The notes beneath the pieces were generated by a model. It saw nothing but the letters and a program-made list of their open reading frames with translations. It was not told the origin of the DNA and did no database searches. Shown piece by piece: positions 27,885 to 36,786 of a stretch of 64,000 bases of DNA. The position numbers and the translations under genes are program-made. The stretch lies in NCBI GenBank assembly GCA_036004685.1, contig DASYRE010000051.1, forward strand, positions 1 through 64,000. The letters are read 5' to 3'. The stretch's first letter is position 1. Every line of letters starts with the position of its first letter. This stretch comes from Candidatus Polarisedimenticolia bacterium. GTDB taxonomy: Bacteria > Acidobacteriota > Polarisedimenticolia > Gp22-AA2 > AA152.

Positions 27885-28252
27885 TCTCGCTGCCCAAGCC
27901 GCCCCCCCGGCTCCTAACCCTCCACGGCGAAGGTCCACCTTTTCATCGGACTTCTCCGCTCGGCGCGCGGGCTCCCGGAGCCCGGCCGGCGAGGCGGCGG
28001 CCACACGACCCGCCGGGGTTGCCGCGAAGAGCGTCGGAATCCGAAGGACCTTTCGATCGATTCGACCTTTGCGGCTGGCACATTTGTTGCTGTTTTTGCC
28101 AGCCGTTGCTGAGAACCACCATCAGGATGTCCCGGCGGTAAGGCCTTTATCCAACGAACCGATCGGTGCCCGGGGCGCCGCGACAGCGGGGAGACCTTCA
28201 AAGGGGAGCGCGCCCGCGCCGGCCAAAGAGCAGGAAGGACGGAGGTAGGAGC
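27885..28252. other. 368-base intergenic region before the HAD gene
   Basis: No gene is seen. It contains the sigma-54-type element at 28076-28090, enclosed by an 8-bp inverted repeat (GGCTGGCA at 28073-28080, TGCCAGCC at 28097-28104). The stretch 28070-28100 is T-rich. The HAD ribosome site (GGAGGTAGGAGC) ends the region. Confidence 0.6.
28076..28090 (+). promoter_or_regulatory. Sigma-54 promoter element before the HAD phosphatase gene
   Basis: TGGCAC-ATTTG-TTGC followed by TG matches the consensus exactly in both halves. It lies 163 bases before the ATG, further than the other sites. The flanking inverted repeat could form a hairpin or operator over the promoter. Confidence 0.7.
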
Positions 28253-28984
28253 ATGTCATCCAAGGGGATACGAGCGGTCATTTTCGACATCGACGGGACG
28301 CTTGTCGATTCCGTCGATCTGCACGCCCGATCGTGGAAGGAGATCTTCGCGGCCTACGGAAAGCAGGTCCCTTTTGAAGAAGCGCGTCGCCAAATCGGCA
28401 AAGGAGCGGATCAGCTGATGCCGGTCTTTTTCAGTGCCGAGGAGATCCGCCGGTTCGGCGAGGAGATGGAGGAGGCGCGCGGACGCCTGTTCCGGAGCCG
28501 CTACCTGCCGCTCGTCCGGCCCTTTCCGAAGACCCGCGAGCTCTTCCAGCGCCTCAAGGACGACGGGGTGCGGATTGCTCTGGCTTCCTCGGCGTCCCGT
28601 GAGGACCTGGACGAGTACACCCGGTTGGCGAGAATCCAGGACCTGGTCGACGAGCAGATCACCGCCGACGACGTCAGCCAGTCGAAGCCGCACCCGGAGG
28701 TCTTCGAGGTGGCCCTGGAGGCGCTCGGGAACCCCGACCCGGCGAACGTGACGGTCGTGGGAGACACCCCCTACGACGTCCAGGCGGCCCGGAAGGCGGG
28801 GCTGGACACCGTCGGCGTTCTCTCTGGGGGGTTCTCCGAGGACGATCTGCGCGGCGCGGGGGCGGTCGCGATCTACCGCGACATCGAGGATCTCCTGGCT
28901 CATTACGAGGAGTCGCCTCTCGGCGCACGGGCGGACGAGGTGTTCCTCGGCCGGCTGGCCCAGCATTCTCACTCAAGACTCTGA
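28253..28984 (+). CDS. HAD-superfamily phosphatase (phosphoglycolate phosphatase/beta-PGM-like)
   Basis: A 243-residue hydrolase. Motif I is DIDGTLVDS with nucleophile and acid Asp; motif II is LASSAS; Lys lies in SKPHPEVF; motif IV is VGDTPYDVQAA. The helical cap (residues 20-85) is of the C1 type seen in Gph and beta-phosphoglucomutase, and the substrate cannot be fixed from sequence. The start follows GGAGGTAGGAGC. The 3' end overlaps that of the convergent hybrid kinase gene by 12 bases. An exact-consensus sigma-54 element lies upstream. Confidence 0.9.
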   Translation: MSSKGIRAVIFDIDGTLVDSVDLHARSWKEIFAAYGKQVPFEEARRQIGKGADQLMPVFFSAEEIRRFGEEMEEARGRLFRSRYLPLVRPFPKTRELFQRLKDDGVRIALASSASREDLDEYTRLARIQDLVDEQITADDVSQSKPHPEVFEVALEALGNPDPANVTVVGDTPYDVQAARKAGLDTVGVLSGGFSEDDLRGAGAVAIYRDIEDLLAHYEESPLGARADEVFLGRLAQHSHSRL

Positions 28985-31900
28985 GCGGCCCCGGCTCACC
29001 AATTCCCGCAGCCGCTCGGGCTGGACCGGCTTGGTCAGATGCAGGTCGAAACCCGCCGCTTCGGCGCGGCGCCGGTCCTCTTCCTGCCCGTAGCCGGTCA
29101 CGGCGACCAGCAAGGCCCCGTCGAGCCGGCCGTTCTTCTTGAGCCGGCGCGCGATCTCGTAGCCGTCCATCCCCGGGAGTCCGATGTCCAGGAGAATGAC
29201 GTCGGGGCGGAACGCGCCGGCGGCTTCCAGCGCCCCCGGACCGTCGTAGGCGGTGCGGACCTCGTGGCCGTCGAGGGAAAGCATCATGCTGATGCTCTCA
29301 GCGGCGTCCTCGTTGTCGTCGACGATCAGGATCCGCCGGCTGGTCGCCGGGATGCTTCTCGGCTTCGCCGCGGCCGGCTTGGTCTGCGGCCGCGTTTCCT
29401 CCGCCCGCGGCAGGGTGACGACGAACTCGCTCCCCAGCCCCGGCCCGGCGCTGAACGCCTCCAGCGTTCCCCCGTGCATCTCCACCAGCCGGCGGGCCAG
29501 GGTCAGTCCGATCCCCAGCCCCCCCGCCGCGCGGTCCAGCGAGTGATCGCCCTGGGAGAAGAGCTCGAAAATCGTCTCCAGGACCTCCGGGGTCATGCCG
29601 ATGCCGGTGTCCCGGACGCGCACCAGGACCTTCTTCTCCGTGTCGAGCCGCTCGACGACGAGCCCGATCTTCCCGCCTTCCGGCGTGTACTTGGCGGCGT
29701 TGTCGAGGAGGTTCGTCAAGACCTGGGAGAGGCGGTCGAGATCGGCCTCGACGACGATCTCCCCCTCGGGCGTCTCGATCGACAGGCTCTGCCTCCGCGT
29801 CTCCATCAGCGGCCGCACCGATTCCACCGCCCGCGTCACGACGACCGCGAGATCGGTCGGTTCGCGCCGGATCCTCACCTTTTCCGTCGTGATCCGGGCG
29901 ACGTCGAGCAGCTCGTCTACCAGCCGGGCGAGGTGGGAGACCTGGCGATCGATCACGGCGCGGGCCCACTCGAGCCTCGACTCGGGCGGGCCCATCAGCC
30001 GCAGGATCTCCGTCGCGTTGAGCACCGCCGCGAGCGGGTTGCGCAGCTCGTGCGCCAGCATGGCGAGGAACCGGTCCTTGCGCTGATCGGACTGCTTCAG
30101 CTTCTCCTCGATCTCGCGGCGGCTCGTGATGTCGGTGGAGACGGAGCAGATGGCGTAGGGATTCCCCGCCGCGTCCACCAGGGGGAACTTGCTGGTCAGC
30201 CAGTAGCCGGGCTTCGCGTCGGACGAATCGGAAGGCGAAACCTCTTCGAGCTGCAGGGGACTCTTCGCCTTTTGGACGCGCCGATCCTCCGCGCTCGCGC
30301 CCTCGGCCTCTCCGGGAGGCAGGAGATCGTGATCGCTCTTCCCGAGCACCTCCTGCCCGGGCGCCCGCTGGGCCCAGAGCGAGGCGGCGGTGCGGTTCAG
30401 GAAAAGGTAGCGGCCCTCGACGTCCTTGATCGAGACGGCGAGCGGCGCGTTGTCGAGGATCGAGCGCAGGCGCTCCTCGCTCTGCCGCAGCGCCTCCTCG
30501 GCGCGCTTCCGCTCCGTGATGTCCCGCAGATAGGCGGTGAACAGAGGCCGGCTCTGGCGGTGGACCACCGTGACCGTCAGCTCAACGGGAAACTCGGCGC
30601 CGTCCCGGCGCATGGCGGTCATCTGGACTCGCTTGCCCAGCATCCGCGCCTCGGCGGAGGTCAGGTAGCGCATCAGGCCGGCGCGGTACGCGGCGCGATG
30701 CCGCTCCGGAATCATGATTTCCGCCAGGTTCTTTCCAAGGACCTCGGCGCGCCGGTAGCCGAAGGTCGCCTCCGCCGCCGGGTTGAATTCGCAGATCAGC
30801 CCTTCCTCGTCCATGCTCACGATGCAATCGAGGGCCGAATTGAGCATGGCGCGCAGCCGCGCCTCCCCCTCCCGCAGCGCGCTCTCCGTCCGCTTCCGCC
30901 CGATGTACTGTCCCAGCTCGTTGCCGATGCTGACGAAGGAGCGGACCACCTCGTCATCCGGCTGCCGGATCTCGCGGCTGAAGAACTCGACGACCGCCAG
31001 GACCTCGCCGTCGAGCACGATCGGGAACGCGAAGGCGCCATGCAGGCCGTCGCGCGCGGCCATCCCGGCCCGCGGGAAGTTGGGATCCCGCGTCACGTCC
31101 GCGATCCACGCGGGGCAGCCGCTGGCCCACACCCTTCCCGGCAGGCCGACGCCCTCCTCGAACAGCAGCTCGCGGCTGCGGGCCGCGAACGCCGGAGTGT
31201 GGACCTCCGGCTGGTTCCATATCTGGAGGAACACCAGTCGCCGGGCGGCCGGATCGACGCGCCAGAAGATCCCGAGGTCCCAATCGAGCGTGGAGCAGAT
31301 CGCTTCGAGGACGGGCAGCGCGGTCTCGTCGAGCGACTTGGCGTGCGCGATCGCCTGGGAGACTCGGTATTCCGCCGAGCGCCGGGCGATCGCGATCCTC
31401 CGCTCGGAGATCGCGGCGCTCAGGATGAGCGTCGTCACCGTCACGACGCTGAGGAAGATCTGGACGAGCATCAGGCTCTCGTCGACCGTCTTCCCGAGGA
31501 AAGGCCCCCTGCCCTCCAGCGCGCTGCCGATGGCGATGATCGAAGCCACCAGGGTCGCCGTCGTCGTGCCGAGCTGCCCGAAACGAACCGCCGCCCAGAT
31601 CAGCAGCGGAAAGACGATGTACACCAGGGGGTAATGGGTCCGAAACTCTGAGAAGGGGAAACGGAACGCGAAGTGGCAGACGGTGATCAACCCGGCCAGG
31701 AGGACCAGGCTCTCGGCGATCCTCCGGAAGCGCCATTCCGGCCTCATGAGGGTCTTGAACCAGCTGAGCACCACCGGCGCGACGACGAGATCCCCCATCG
31801 CGTCCCCCAGCCACCAGGTCTTCCAGATCGACCCGTAGAGGCTCCACGGCTGCAGCCCGGCGGCGCAGAGAGTGGTCGTCCCGATCAGCGCGCTGACGGT

Positions 31901-32275
31901 GGTGCTCACTCCTGCCGCCAGGACGACGAGGCCGAAGATGTCCCGCAAGTGCTCCAGCCGCGGATCGAATCGCCCGACGCGCTCCAGGAGCCAGGCCCCG
32001 GTCAGGGCCTCGAGCATGTTCCCCGTGGCGATCGCCGCCGCCACGACGACCGGCTCGTGGCTCGTGGCGTTCGCCACGAAGGCGCCGAGCCAGACGGCCG
32101 GCCAGATCCGGCGGCCGAAGAGGATGCAGGCGGCGAGCGCGATCCCGCTGGGAGGCCAGACCGCGGTGACCTGCTCCGCGACCCCGGCCATCGTGAAGCC
32201 CAGCTTCGCGGCGAACAGGTAGGAGGTGCCGATTGCGGCAAGGAGCGGGATGTACGTCCGGTCGCGCAGGCTCAT
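28973..32275 (-). CDS. MASE1-GAF-PAS-PAS hybrid sensor histidine kinase
   Basis: An 1100-residue hybrid kinase. Residues 1-300 form a MASE1 membrane sensor (VTAVWPPSGIALAACILFG, WWLGDAMGDLVVAP), closely resembling the kinase at 4743. A GAF domain (about 320-465) and two PAS domains (about 480-600 and 605-730) follow. HisKA has His742 (AHELRNPLAAV), the ATPase has DTGIGMTPEV and GGLGIGLTLA, and the C-terminal receiver has Asp1030 (LLDIGLPGMDG). No output regulator is adjacent, so signalling probably passes by phosphorelay to an unlinked protein. Confidence 0.93.
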   Translation of the reverse strand: MSLRDRTYIPLLAAIGTSYLFAAKLGFTMAGVAEQVTAVWPPSGIALAACILFGRRIWPAVWLGAFVANATSHEPVVVAAAIATGNMLEALTGAWLLERVGRFDPRLEHLRDIFGLVVLAAGVSTTVSALIGTTTLCAAGLQPWSLYGSIWKTWWLGDAMGDLVVAPVVLSWFKTLMRPEWRFRRIAESLVLLAGLITVCHFAFRFPFSEFRTHYPLVYIVFPLLIWAAVRFGQLGTTTATLVASIIAIGSALEGRGPFLGKTVDESLMLVQIFLSVVTVTTLILSAAISERRIAIARRSAEYRVSQAIAHAKSLDETALPVLEAICSTLDWDLGIFWRVDPAARRLVFLQIWNQPEVHTPAFAARSRELLFEEGVGLPGRVWASGCPAWIADVTRDPNFPRAGMAARDGLHGAFAFPIVLDGEVLAVVEFFSREIRQPDDEVVRSFVSIGNELGQYIGRKRTESALREGEARLRAMLNSALDCIVSMDEEGLICEFNPAAEATFGYRRAEVLGKNLAEIMIPERHRAAYRAGLMRYLTSAEARMLGKRVQMTAMRRDGAEFPVELTVTVVHRQSRPLFTAYLRDITERKRAEEALRQSEERLRSILDNAPLAVSIKDVEGRYLFLNRTAASLWAQRAPGQEVLGKSDHDLLPPGEAEGASAEDRRVQKAKSPLQLEEVSPSDSSDAKPGYWLTSKFPLVDAAGNPYAICSVSTDITSRREIEEKLKQSDQRKDRFLAMLAHELRNPLAAVLNATEILRLMGPPESRLEWARAVIDRQVSHLARLVDELLDVARITTEKVRIRREPTDLAVVVTRAVESVRPLMETRRQSLSIETPEGEIVVEADLDRLSQVLTNLLDNAAKYTPEGGKIGLVVERLDTEKKVLVRVRDTGIGMTPEVLETIFELFSQGDHSLDRAAGGLGIGLTLARRLVEMHGGTLEAFSAGPGLGSEFVVTLPRAEETRPQTKPAAAKPRSIPATSRRILIVDDNEDAAESISMMLSLDGHEVRTAYDGPGALEAAGAFRPDVILLDIGLPGMDGYEIARRLKKNGRLDGALLVAVTGYGQEEDRRRAEAAGFDLHLTKPVQPERLRELVSRGRSES

Positions 32276-32313
32276 GCCGGGTCCCGGAGGAAGGTTCGCG
32301 GCGAAGCCAGGGC

Positions 32314-32332
32314 GGCCGGCCGGGGGCCGGCC
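32314..32332 (-). terminator. GC-rich hairpin downstream of the ligD gene
   Basis: GGCCGGCC-GGG-GGCCGGCC can form an 8-bp stem. It is 59 bases beyond the ligD stop on the same strand and before the hybrid kinase start. There is no T-run, so terminator function is uncertain. Confidence 0.4.
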
Positions 32333-32390
32333 TCCGTGGCCCTTGGCGAGATCTTATCAGGATCCCGGAAACCGAGGCGCCTCGCAGCGC

Positions 32391-35060
32391 TCAGAGACCG
32401 CGCCGCGCGGCGGCGGTGATCGCGCCGCGGGAGGCTTCGTAGTCCTTCCAGGGGTCGGTGCGGATCTTCCGCAGCCGGCCGGGGAGGTTCCGGAGGGTGA
32501 AGGAGTCGGAGCGCAGCGCCGGAGTCAGCTCCTCCCATCGCACCGGCGCCGACACGGGAGCCCCGGGGCGCGCGCGCGTCGAATAGGCGGCGATCGCCGA
32601 GGCGCCGCGGACGTTGCGCAGGTAGTCGAGGAATATCTTCCCCGCCCGTTTCGCCTTCGACATCGTGGCGGTGAAGCGCGCCGGCTGCTCGCGCACCACG
32701 GCCTCGGCGAGGGCCCGCGAGAACTCGTGGACTTCGTCCCAATCGTTGCGGCCGCGAAGCGGGACGACGATGTGCAGCCCCTTCCCCCCGGTCGTCTTCG
32801 GGAAGCTCGCGAGCCCGCGGTCGGACAGGCGCCGCCGGACCAGACGGGCGGCGTCGAGAACGGCGTCCCAGTCGACTCCCGGGCCGGGATCGAGATCGAA
32901 GGTGATCCGATCGGGGTTCTCGAGCCGATCGGCCCTCGACCCCCAGGTGTGGAACTCGAGAACGCCACGCTGGACCAGGCCGATCAAGCCCTCCAGCGTA
33001 TCGATCACCAGGTAGGCTCCCCGCCCCTTCTTTTCCTGGATCATCACGCGGCGGACGGCGGCAGGCAGCGTCTCCCCCGCCGCATGCTTCTGGTAGAAGC
33101 ATGGCTTGAGGGTCCCTTCCGGACACCGCACCAGCGTCAGGGGCCTCCCCGTCACGTGAGGCAGCACGTGGCCGGCGATCGCTTCATAGTATTCCGCCAG
33201 CTCCTGCTTGCTGATCCCCGCATCGGGATAGAGGACCTTTTCCGGGTGAGTCAGCGTCACACCCGCGACCTCGACTCGCGCGCCGCCGGCGGTCGCGGCC
33301 CGCCCGGCCCTCGACGCGCCCGAGATCTTCATCTTCGCGGCGCGGCTCGCCGCCGGGCTCGCGGCTCTCTCTTTCGCCGAAGCGTTCGCCGCCCGGCCCG
33401 CGGAGGGTTCCGTTCGTTTCTCGGATGCCGGAATCGCCGAGACGGGGAGGGCCCGCTCCCGGACGATCTCCTCCGTCTTCTTGTCCTCGCGCAGCCCCTG
33501 GAACGACGGCTGGCGGAGGAGGCCGTCCTTCGTCCACTCGGAGAACTTCACTTCGGCCGCCAGGACCGGCTTCACCCAGTGGACGCCGCGCGCCCGGCTC
33601 CCGCGCGGCGGGCGCGCGAACGGCGGCTCCTTCCGCTCCAGCCGCGCCAGCCGACTCTGGAGATCCCGGAGGACCGCACCGGTGAAGCCCGTGCCGACCC
33701 GGCCGCAATAGACGAGGCGCCCCCCGGAGTCGTGAACCCCGAGCAGGAGCGCGCCGATTCCCTCACGGGAGCCCTCCGGCTCCGTGAAGCCGCCGATGAT
33801 GAACTCCTGCCTCTGGAAGCACTTGATCTTCAGCCAGTCCCGCCCGCGTCCCGGCCGGTAGGCAGAGTCCTGGCGTTTGCTGACGATTCCCTCGAGGCCG
33901 CGGCGGCAGGCTTCCGCGAAGAACTCCGGTCCCCGGCCGACCACGTGATCGCTGTAACCGATTCTCTCGGATTCCGCGCCGGCGGCCTCGAGGAGCTGCC
34001 GCAGAGCCTGCTTCCGCGCCGCGAGCGGCAAGGGGGCCAGCGCGCGGCCGTCGAGATGCATCAGGTCGAACGCGAAGTAGCTGACGCCGCCGGCGTCCTC
34101 CCCGGCGAAGGAATTCTGCAGGGCCTGAAAGCTGGTCCGGCCCTCCGGCGTGACCTTGACGATCTCGCCGTCCAGCAGCGCCTCCTCCACCGGAAGCGCC
34201 GCCGCGGACGCCGCCAGGGTCCGGAGGCGGCCGCTCCAATCGTGGCCGCGGCGCGTCAGGAATTCCGCGCGGCCGTCCCGGATCCGGCAGATCGCGCGGT
34301 ATCCGTCGAACTTGATCTCGTGAAGCCACTCGTCGCCTGCCGGGGCCTCTTCCACCGGCGTCGCCAGCTCCACGGCCACCGCGCGTGGGAGCTTCTGCTT
34401 CGGCGCCTCCGGGGGAGGCGCAATCTTCCGGCCGCCGCCCTTCGGCTTCCCCGCTTTGCGGCCGGCCTGGGCGCGCGCGCTTCGGGCGGCCTGGGGGGAC
34501 ATCTCCTCCACCGTGCGGCCGCTGAGCACGCTCTCCGGCCTCTCCTGGAGAAGCGCGTCGCCGGAGCCGGGCTTCGCCTCGGCGTCTCTTTCCTTGATGA
34601 GCAGCCAGTTCTTGCCGTCTTCTCCCGCTTTCCCTCCCATCCGGACGAGGTTGAAGCCGCCGCGCAGCTTCTCGCCTTCCAGGGTGAACTTCATCCGTCC
34701 TTTCCGGTAGTCGGCCGCAGGGTCGCCTTTCGGCCGCCAGCGGCCGCGATCCCACAGGATCACGCTGCCGGCGCCGTACTCCCCTTTGGGGATGGTGCCC
34801 TCGAATTTCCCGTATGCGAGGGGGTGATCCTCGACGTGCACCGCCAGGCGCTTTTCGGACGGATCGAGGCTCGGGCCCTTCGGGACCGCCCAGCTTTTCA
34901 GAGTGTGCTCGAGCTGCAGGCGGAGGTCGTAATGCAGGCGCGAGGCGGCGTGCTTGTGGATGACGTAGAGGTTGCCCTGCTTGCGCCCCGCCGAGCCTTT
35001 CGGCTCCGGAGTGCGATCGAAGTGGCGCTTGGTCCGATACGGGCGGAGACCCATTCTCAC
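32391..35060 (-). CDS. ligD: ATP-dependent DNA ligase D (PE-LIG-POL)
   Basis: An 889-residue non-homologous end-joining enzyme. The N-terminal 3'-phosphoesterase (1-185) has the VIHKHAASRLHYDLRL and HVEDHP motifs. A basic linker leads to the ligase (about 225-530) with adenylated Lys250 in EIKFDGYR and DGEIV. After a low-complexity Ala/Lys/Arg linker (about 550-605) comes the primase-like polymerase (HPEKVLYPDAG, FDLDPGPG). The PE-LIG-POL order differs from the mycobacterial POL-PE-LIG order. The start overlaps the ku stop by four bases. All catalytic motifs appear intact. Confidence 0.97.
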   Translation of the reverse strand: MRMGLRPYRTKRHFDRTPEPKGSAGRKQGNLYVIHKHAASRLHYDLRLQLEHTLKSWAVPKGPSLDPSEKRLAVHVEDHPLAYGKFEGTIPKGEYGAGSVILWDRGRWRPKGDPAADYRKGRMKFTLEGEKLRGGFNLVRMGGKAGEDGKNWLLIKERDAEAKPGSGDALLQERPESVLSGRTVEEMSPQAARSARAQAGRKAGKPKGGGRKIAPPPEAPKQKLPRAVAVELATPVEEAPAGDEWLHEIKFDGYRAICRIRDGRAEFLTRRGHDWSGRLRTLAASAAALPVEEALLDGEIVKVTPEGRTSFQALQNSFAGEDAGGVSYFAFDLMHLDGRALAPLPLAARKQALRQLLEAAGAESERIGYSDHVVGRGPEFFAEACRRGLEGIVSKRQDSAYRPGRGRDWLKIKCFQRQEFIIGGFTEPEGSREGIGALLLGVHDSGGRLVYCGRVGTGFTGAVLRDLQSRLARLERKEPPFARPPRGSRARGVHWVKPVLAAEVKFSEWTKDGLLRQPSFQGLREDKKTEEIVRERALPVSAIPASEKRTEPSAGRAANASAKERAASPAASRAAKMKISGASRAGRAATAGGARVEVAGVTLTHPEKVLYPDAGISKQELAEYYEAIAGHVLPHVTGRPLTLVRCPEGTLKPCFYQKHAAGETLPAAVRRVMIQEKKGRGAYLVIDTLEGLIGLVQRGVLEFHTWGSRADRLENPDRITFDLDPGPGVDWDAVLDAARLVRRRLSDRGLASFPKTTGGKGLHIVVPLRGRNDWDEVHEFSRALAEAVVREQPARFTATMSKAKRAGKIFLDYLRNVRGASAIAAYSTRARPGAPVSAPVRWEELTPALRSDSFTLRNLPGRLRKIRTDPWKDYEASRGAITAAARRGL

Positions 35061-35920
35061 GCGCTCCTGGAGCGCCGGGCTTTCGCCGGGGTCCGTCCCG
35101 CGCCGCGTGATCGCTGGCTCCTTGCCTGCGTCTTCTCGATGCTCTTCTTGAGCAGCGGCATCAGGTCGACCACTTCGGCCATGCGCGGCTTCTTTTCGTG
35201 GGGCTCTTCGATCTCCTCGGTCTTGCCTGATTTCACCTTCCGGCGCACCAAGGCCAGGATGTCGTCGTGGTAGTCGTCCCGATACTCCTCCGGGCGCCAG
35301 GACGACGCCATGCTCTCGACGATCTGCTCCGCCATGGCGATCTCCTTGGGGGTGACGCCCAGCTTCTTGAGATCGCCGGCGGGCGCCTCGATCGCGCCCG
35401 GCTCGCGGAGCTCGTGCGGGTAGCGGAGGATCTCCAGGGTCAGGACCGCGTCACGGACGAAGAGCGCCGCGAGGCGCTGGCGCGTGCGGATCACCACCTT
35501 GGCCAAGCCGACCTTGGCGCTCCGGCGGAGCGTCTCGCGCAACAGCGCGTAGGCCTTGCTGTTCTTCTTGGCGGGTTCCAGATAATAGGGTTTCTCGAAG
35601 TAGACGGGCTCGATCTCCGCCGCGTCCACGAATGCGAAGATGTCGATCGACTGCGACGCTTTCGGGTTCGCCCCCTTGATCTCCCGATCGGTGAGGACGA
35701 CGTGCTGCCCTTCCTTGTATTCGTATCCCCGGACGACCTGATCCCACGGGACCTCTTTCCCGGTGGCCTTGCTGACGCGCTCGTAGCCGACGGGAGAGAG
35801 GTCCCGGCGATCGACGTAGCTGAACTTCAGCTCTTCTTTCGACTCTTCCGCGGGCTGGAGGCTCACGGGGATCGTGACTAGCCCGAAGTTGATGCTTCCG
35901 GTCCAGATGGCTCGCGCCAT
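35057..35920 (-). CDS. ku: Ku protein for non-homologous end joining
   Basis: A 287-residue bacterial Ku homodimer subunit (RAIWTGSINFGLVTIPVSL at the start; PVYFEKPYYLEP; AKVVIRTRQRLAAL). It binds double-strand DNA ends and recruits LigD. The Ku core runs to about residue 255 and a basic Lys/Arg tail follows (SQRSRGAGRTPAKARR), which in other species aids DNA binding. The gene is first in a two-gene operon with ligD, four-base overlap. The upstream gap contains a TATCAC tandem repeat that may be part of the promoter. Confidence 0.97.
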   Translation of the reverse strand: MARAIWTGSINFGLVTIPVSLQPAEESKEELKFSYVDRRDLSPVGYERVSKATGKEVPWDQVVRGYEYKEGQHVVLTDREIKGANPKASQSIDIFAFVDAAEIEPVYFEKPYYLEPAKKNSKAYALLRETLRRSAKVGLAKVVIRTRQRLAALFVRDAVLTLEILRYPHELREPGAIEAPAGDLKKLGVTPKEIAMAEQIVESMASSWRPEEYRDDYHDDILALVRRKVKSGKTEEIEEPHEKKPRMAEVVDLMPLLKKSIEKTQARSQRSRGAGRTPAKARRSRSA

Positions 35921-35969
35921 GGCGGACTCCGCATCATCGTCAATATCACAGTCAATTTCACTCGATCAT

Positions 35970-35987
35970 TATCACTATCACTATCAC
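35970..35987. repeat. Three TATCAC tandem units upstream of ku
   Basis: Three perfect TATCAC hexamers lie 50-67 bases upstream of the ku start in an AT-rich stretch (35935-35990) containing further imperfect units (CAATATCAC, TTTCACTC). This could be an operator cluster or simply slippage-prone promoter DNA. Confidence 0.6.
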
Positions 35988-36000
35988 TCGTCCCCCCATG

Positions 36001-36039
36001 ACGGCGGGTTCTTCCGGCCCGATGCCGGCGCCCCGCCGT
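36001..36039 (-). terminator. Terminator-like hairpin after the BON gene
   Basis: The arms ACGGCGGG (36001-36008) and CCCGCCGT (36032-36039) form an 8-bp stem around a loop with its own nested GCCGGC pairing. It lies 20 bases beyond the BON stop on the minus strand. Confidence 0.5.
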
Positions 36040-36058
36040 GATGAGGGCGAACCATCCG

Positions 36059-36601
36059 TTAGCTCGACGAGATCGAGAGGTTCGCCTGCACGTCGCGCAC
36101 TCCCTCGGTCTGCTTCGCGAGGTTGATCGCCTTCTCCTTCTCCGCCTCGCTGCGCACCTTGCCGGTCAGGAACACGACGCCTTCGCGCGTGTCGACGTCG
36201 ATCTGGAGCCCCTTCACGTCGGGATCCTCGAGCAGCCGGCTCTTCACCTTCAGCGTGATCCCGGCATCGTCGATGTGCTCGCCGAGGCTGCGCTCCGGGC
36301 TCGGAGCGTTCCCTTCCGCGGCGGCGGTCTTCACGGAAATCATGTCGACGACGCTGGTCACACCCTTGGTGTCGCGGGCGATTTCGAGCGCGCGGTTCTT
36401 GGCCTCCTGGCTGTCGATGTTCCCCGTGAGCGTCACGACGCCGTTCTGGGTGGCGACATCGATCTGATACGCCTTGACGTTGTCATCGGTGGCCATCTTC
36501 GCCTTGATCTTGGTCGTGACTCCCGCGTCCGACGTGCAGGCGACCGCGACGAAGATCAACGCGACCAGAGCGATCAGGGGAAAAGATCTGCGTGCTTGCA
36601 T
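36059..36601 (-). CDS. Two-BON-domain lipoprotein (OsmY-like)
   Basis: A 180-residue exported lipoprotein: lipobox VAVAC with Cys22. Two BON domains follow (about 28-90: KAKMATDDNVKAYQIDVATQ, TLTGNIDSQEAK; and about 112-178: VKSRLLEDPDVKGLQIDV, LTGKVRSEAEKEKA). BON domains contact phospholipid; OsmY and DolP are the known relatives, both stress or envelope-integrity proteins. The ATG at 36601 follows GAGGAGAAAACG. A sigma-54-like element is 58 bases upstream and is back to back with the site serving the lmo0937-type gene. Confidence 0.9.
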   Translation of the reverse strand: MQARRSFPLIALVALIFVAVACTSDAGVTTKIKAKMATDDNVKAYQIDVATQNGVVTLTGNIDSQEAKNRALEIARDTKGVTSVVDMISVKTAAAEGNAPSPERSLGEHIDDAGITLKVKSRLLEDPDVKGLQIDVDTREGVVFLTGKVRSEAEKEKAINLAKQTEGVRDVQANLSISSS

Positions 36602-36658
36602 CGTTTTCTCCTCAAAGAATGCCGGAGCAACCGGCGTTGCGATCGGGATCCTGGGAGA

Positions 36659-36673
36659 GCAAGAAGTGTGCCG
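36659..36673 (-). promoter_or_regulatory. Sigma-54-type element before the BON gene
   Basis: The minus strand reads CGGCAC-ACTTC-TTGC followed by T; only the first T of the consensus differs. It is 58 bases from the BON start and 22 bases from the oppositely oriented element at 36695. Confidence 0.62.
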
Positions 36674-36694
36674 CGATCGCTCCCGCCGATCCCC

Positions 36695-36709
36695 TGGCAC
36701 GACCCTTGC
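36695..36709 (+). promoter_or_regulatory. Sigma-54 promoter element before the lmo0937-type/CBS genes
   Basis: TGGCAC-GACCC-TTGC followed by TG is an exact match to the textbook -24/-12 promoter. It is 78 bases upstream of the ATG at 36787. Confidence 0.8.
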
Positions 36710-36786
36710 TGAATAGCCCCTCGAACCAGGACGTGAGGTGTCACGGGTGAGATAAACAGGGACGAACGGACTTCAAGGAGGCGCAC

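Noticed and set aside
29039-31651. Plus-strand open frame opposite the 1100-residue hybrid kinase
   Set aside because: Shadow frame; the minus-strand kinase domains are unambiguous.
35935-35990. CRISPR-like or satellite repeat upstream of ku
   Set aside because: Units are only six bases with no spacers; it is a simple tandem repeat.
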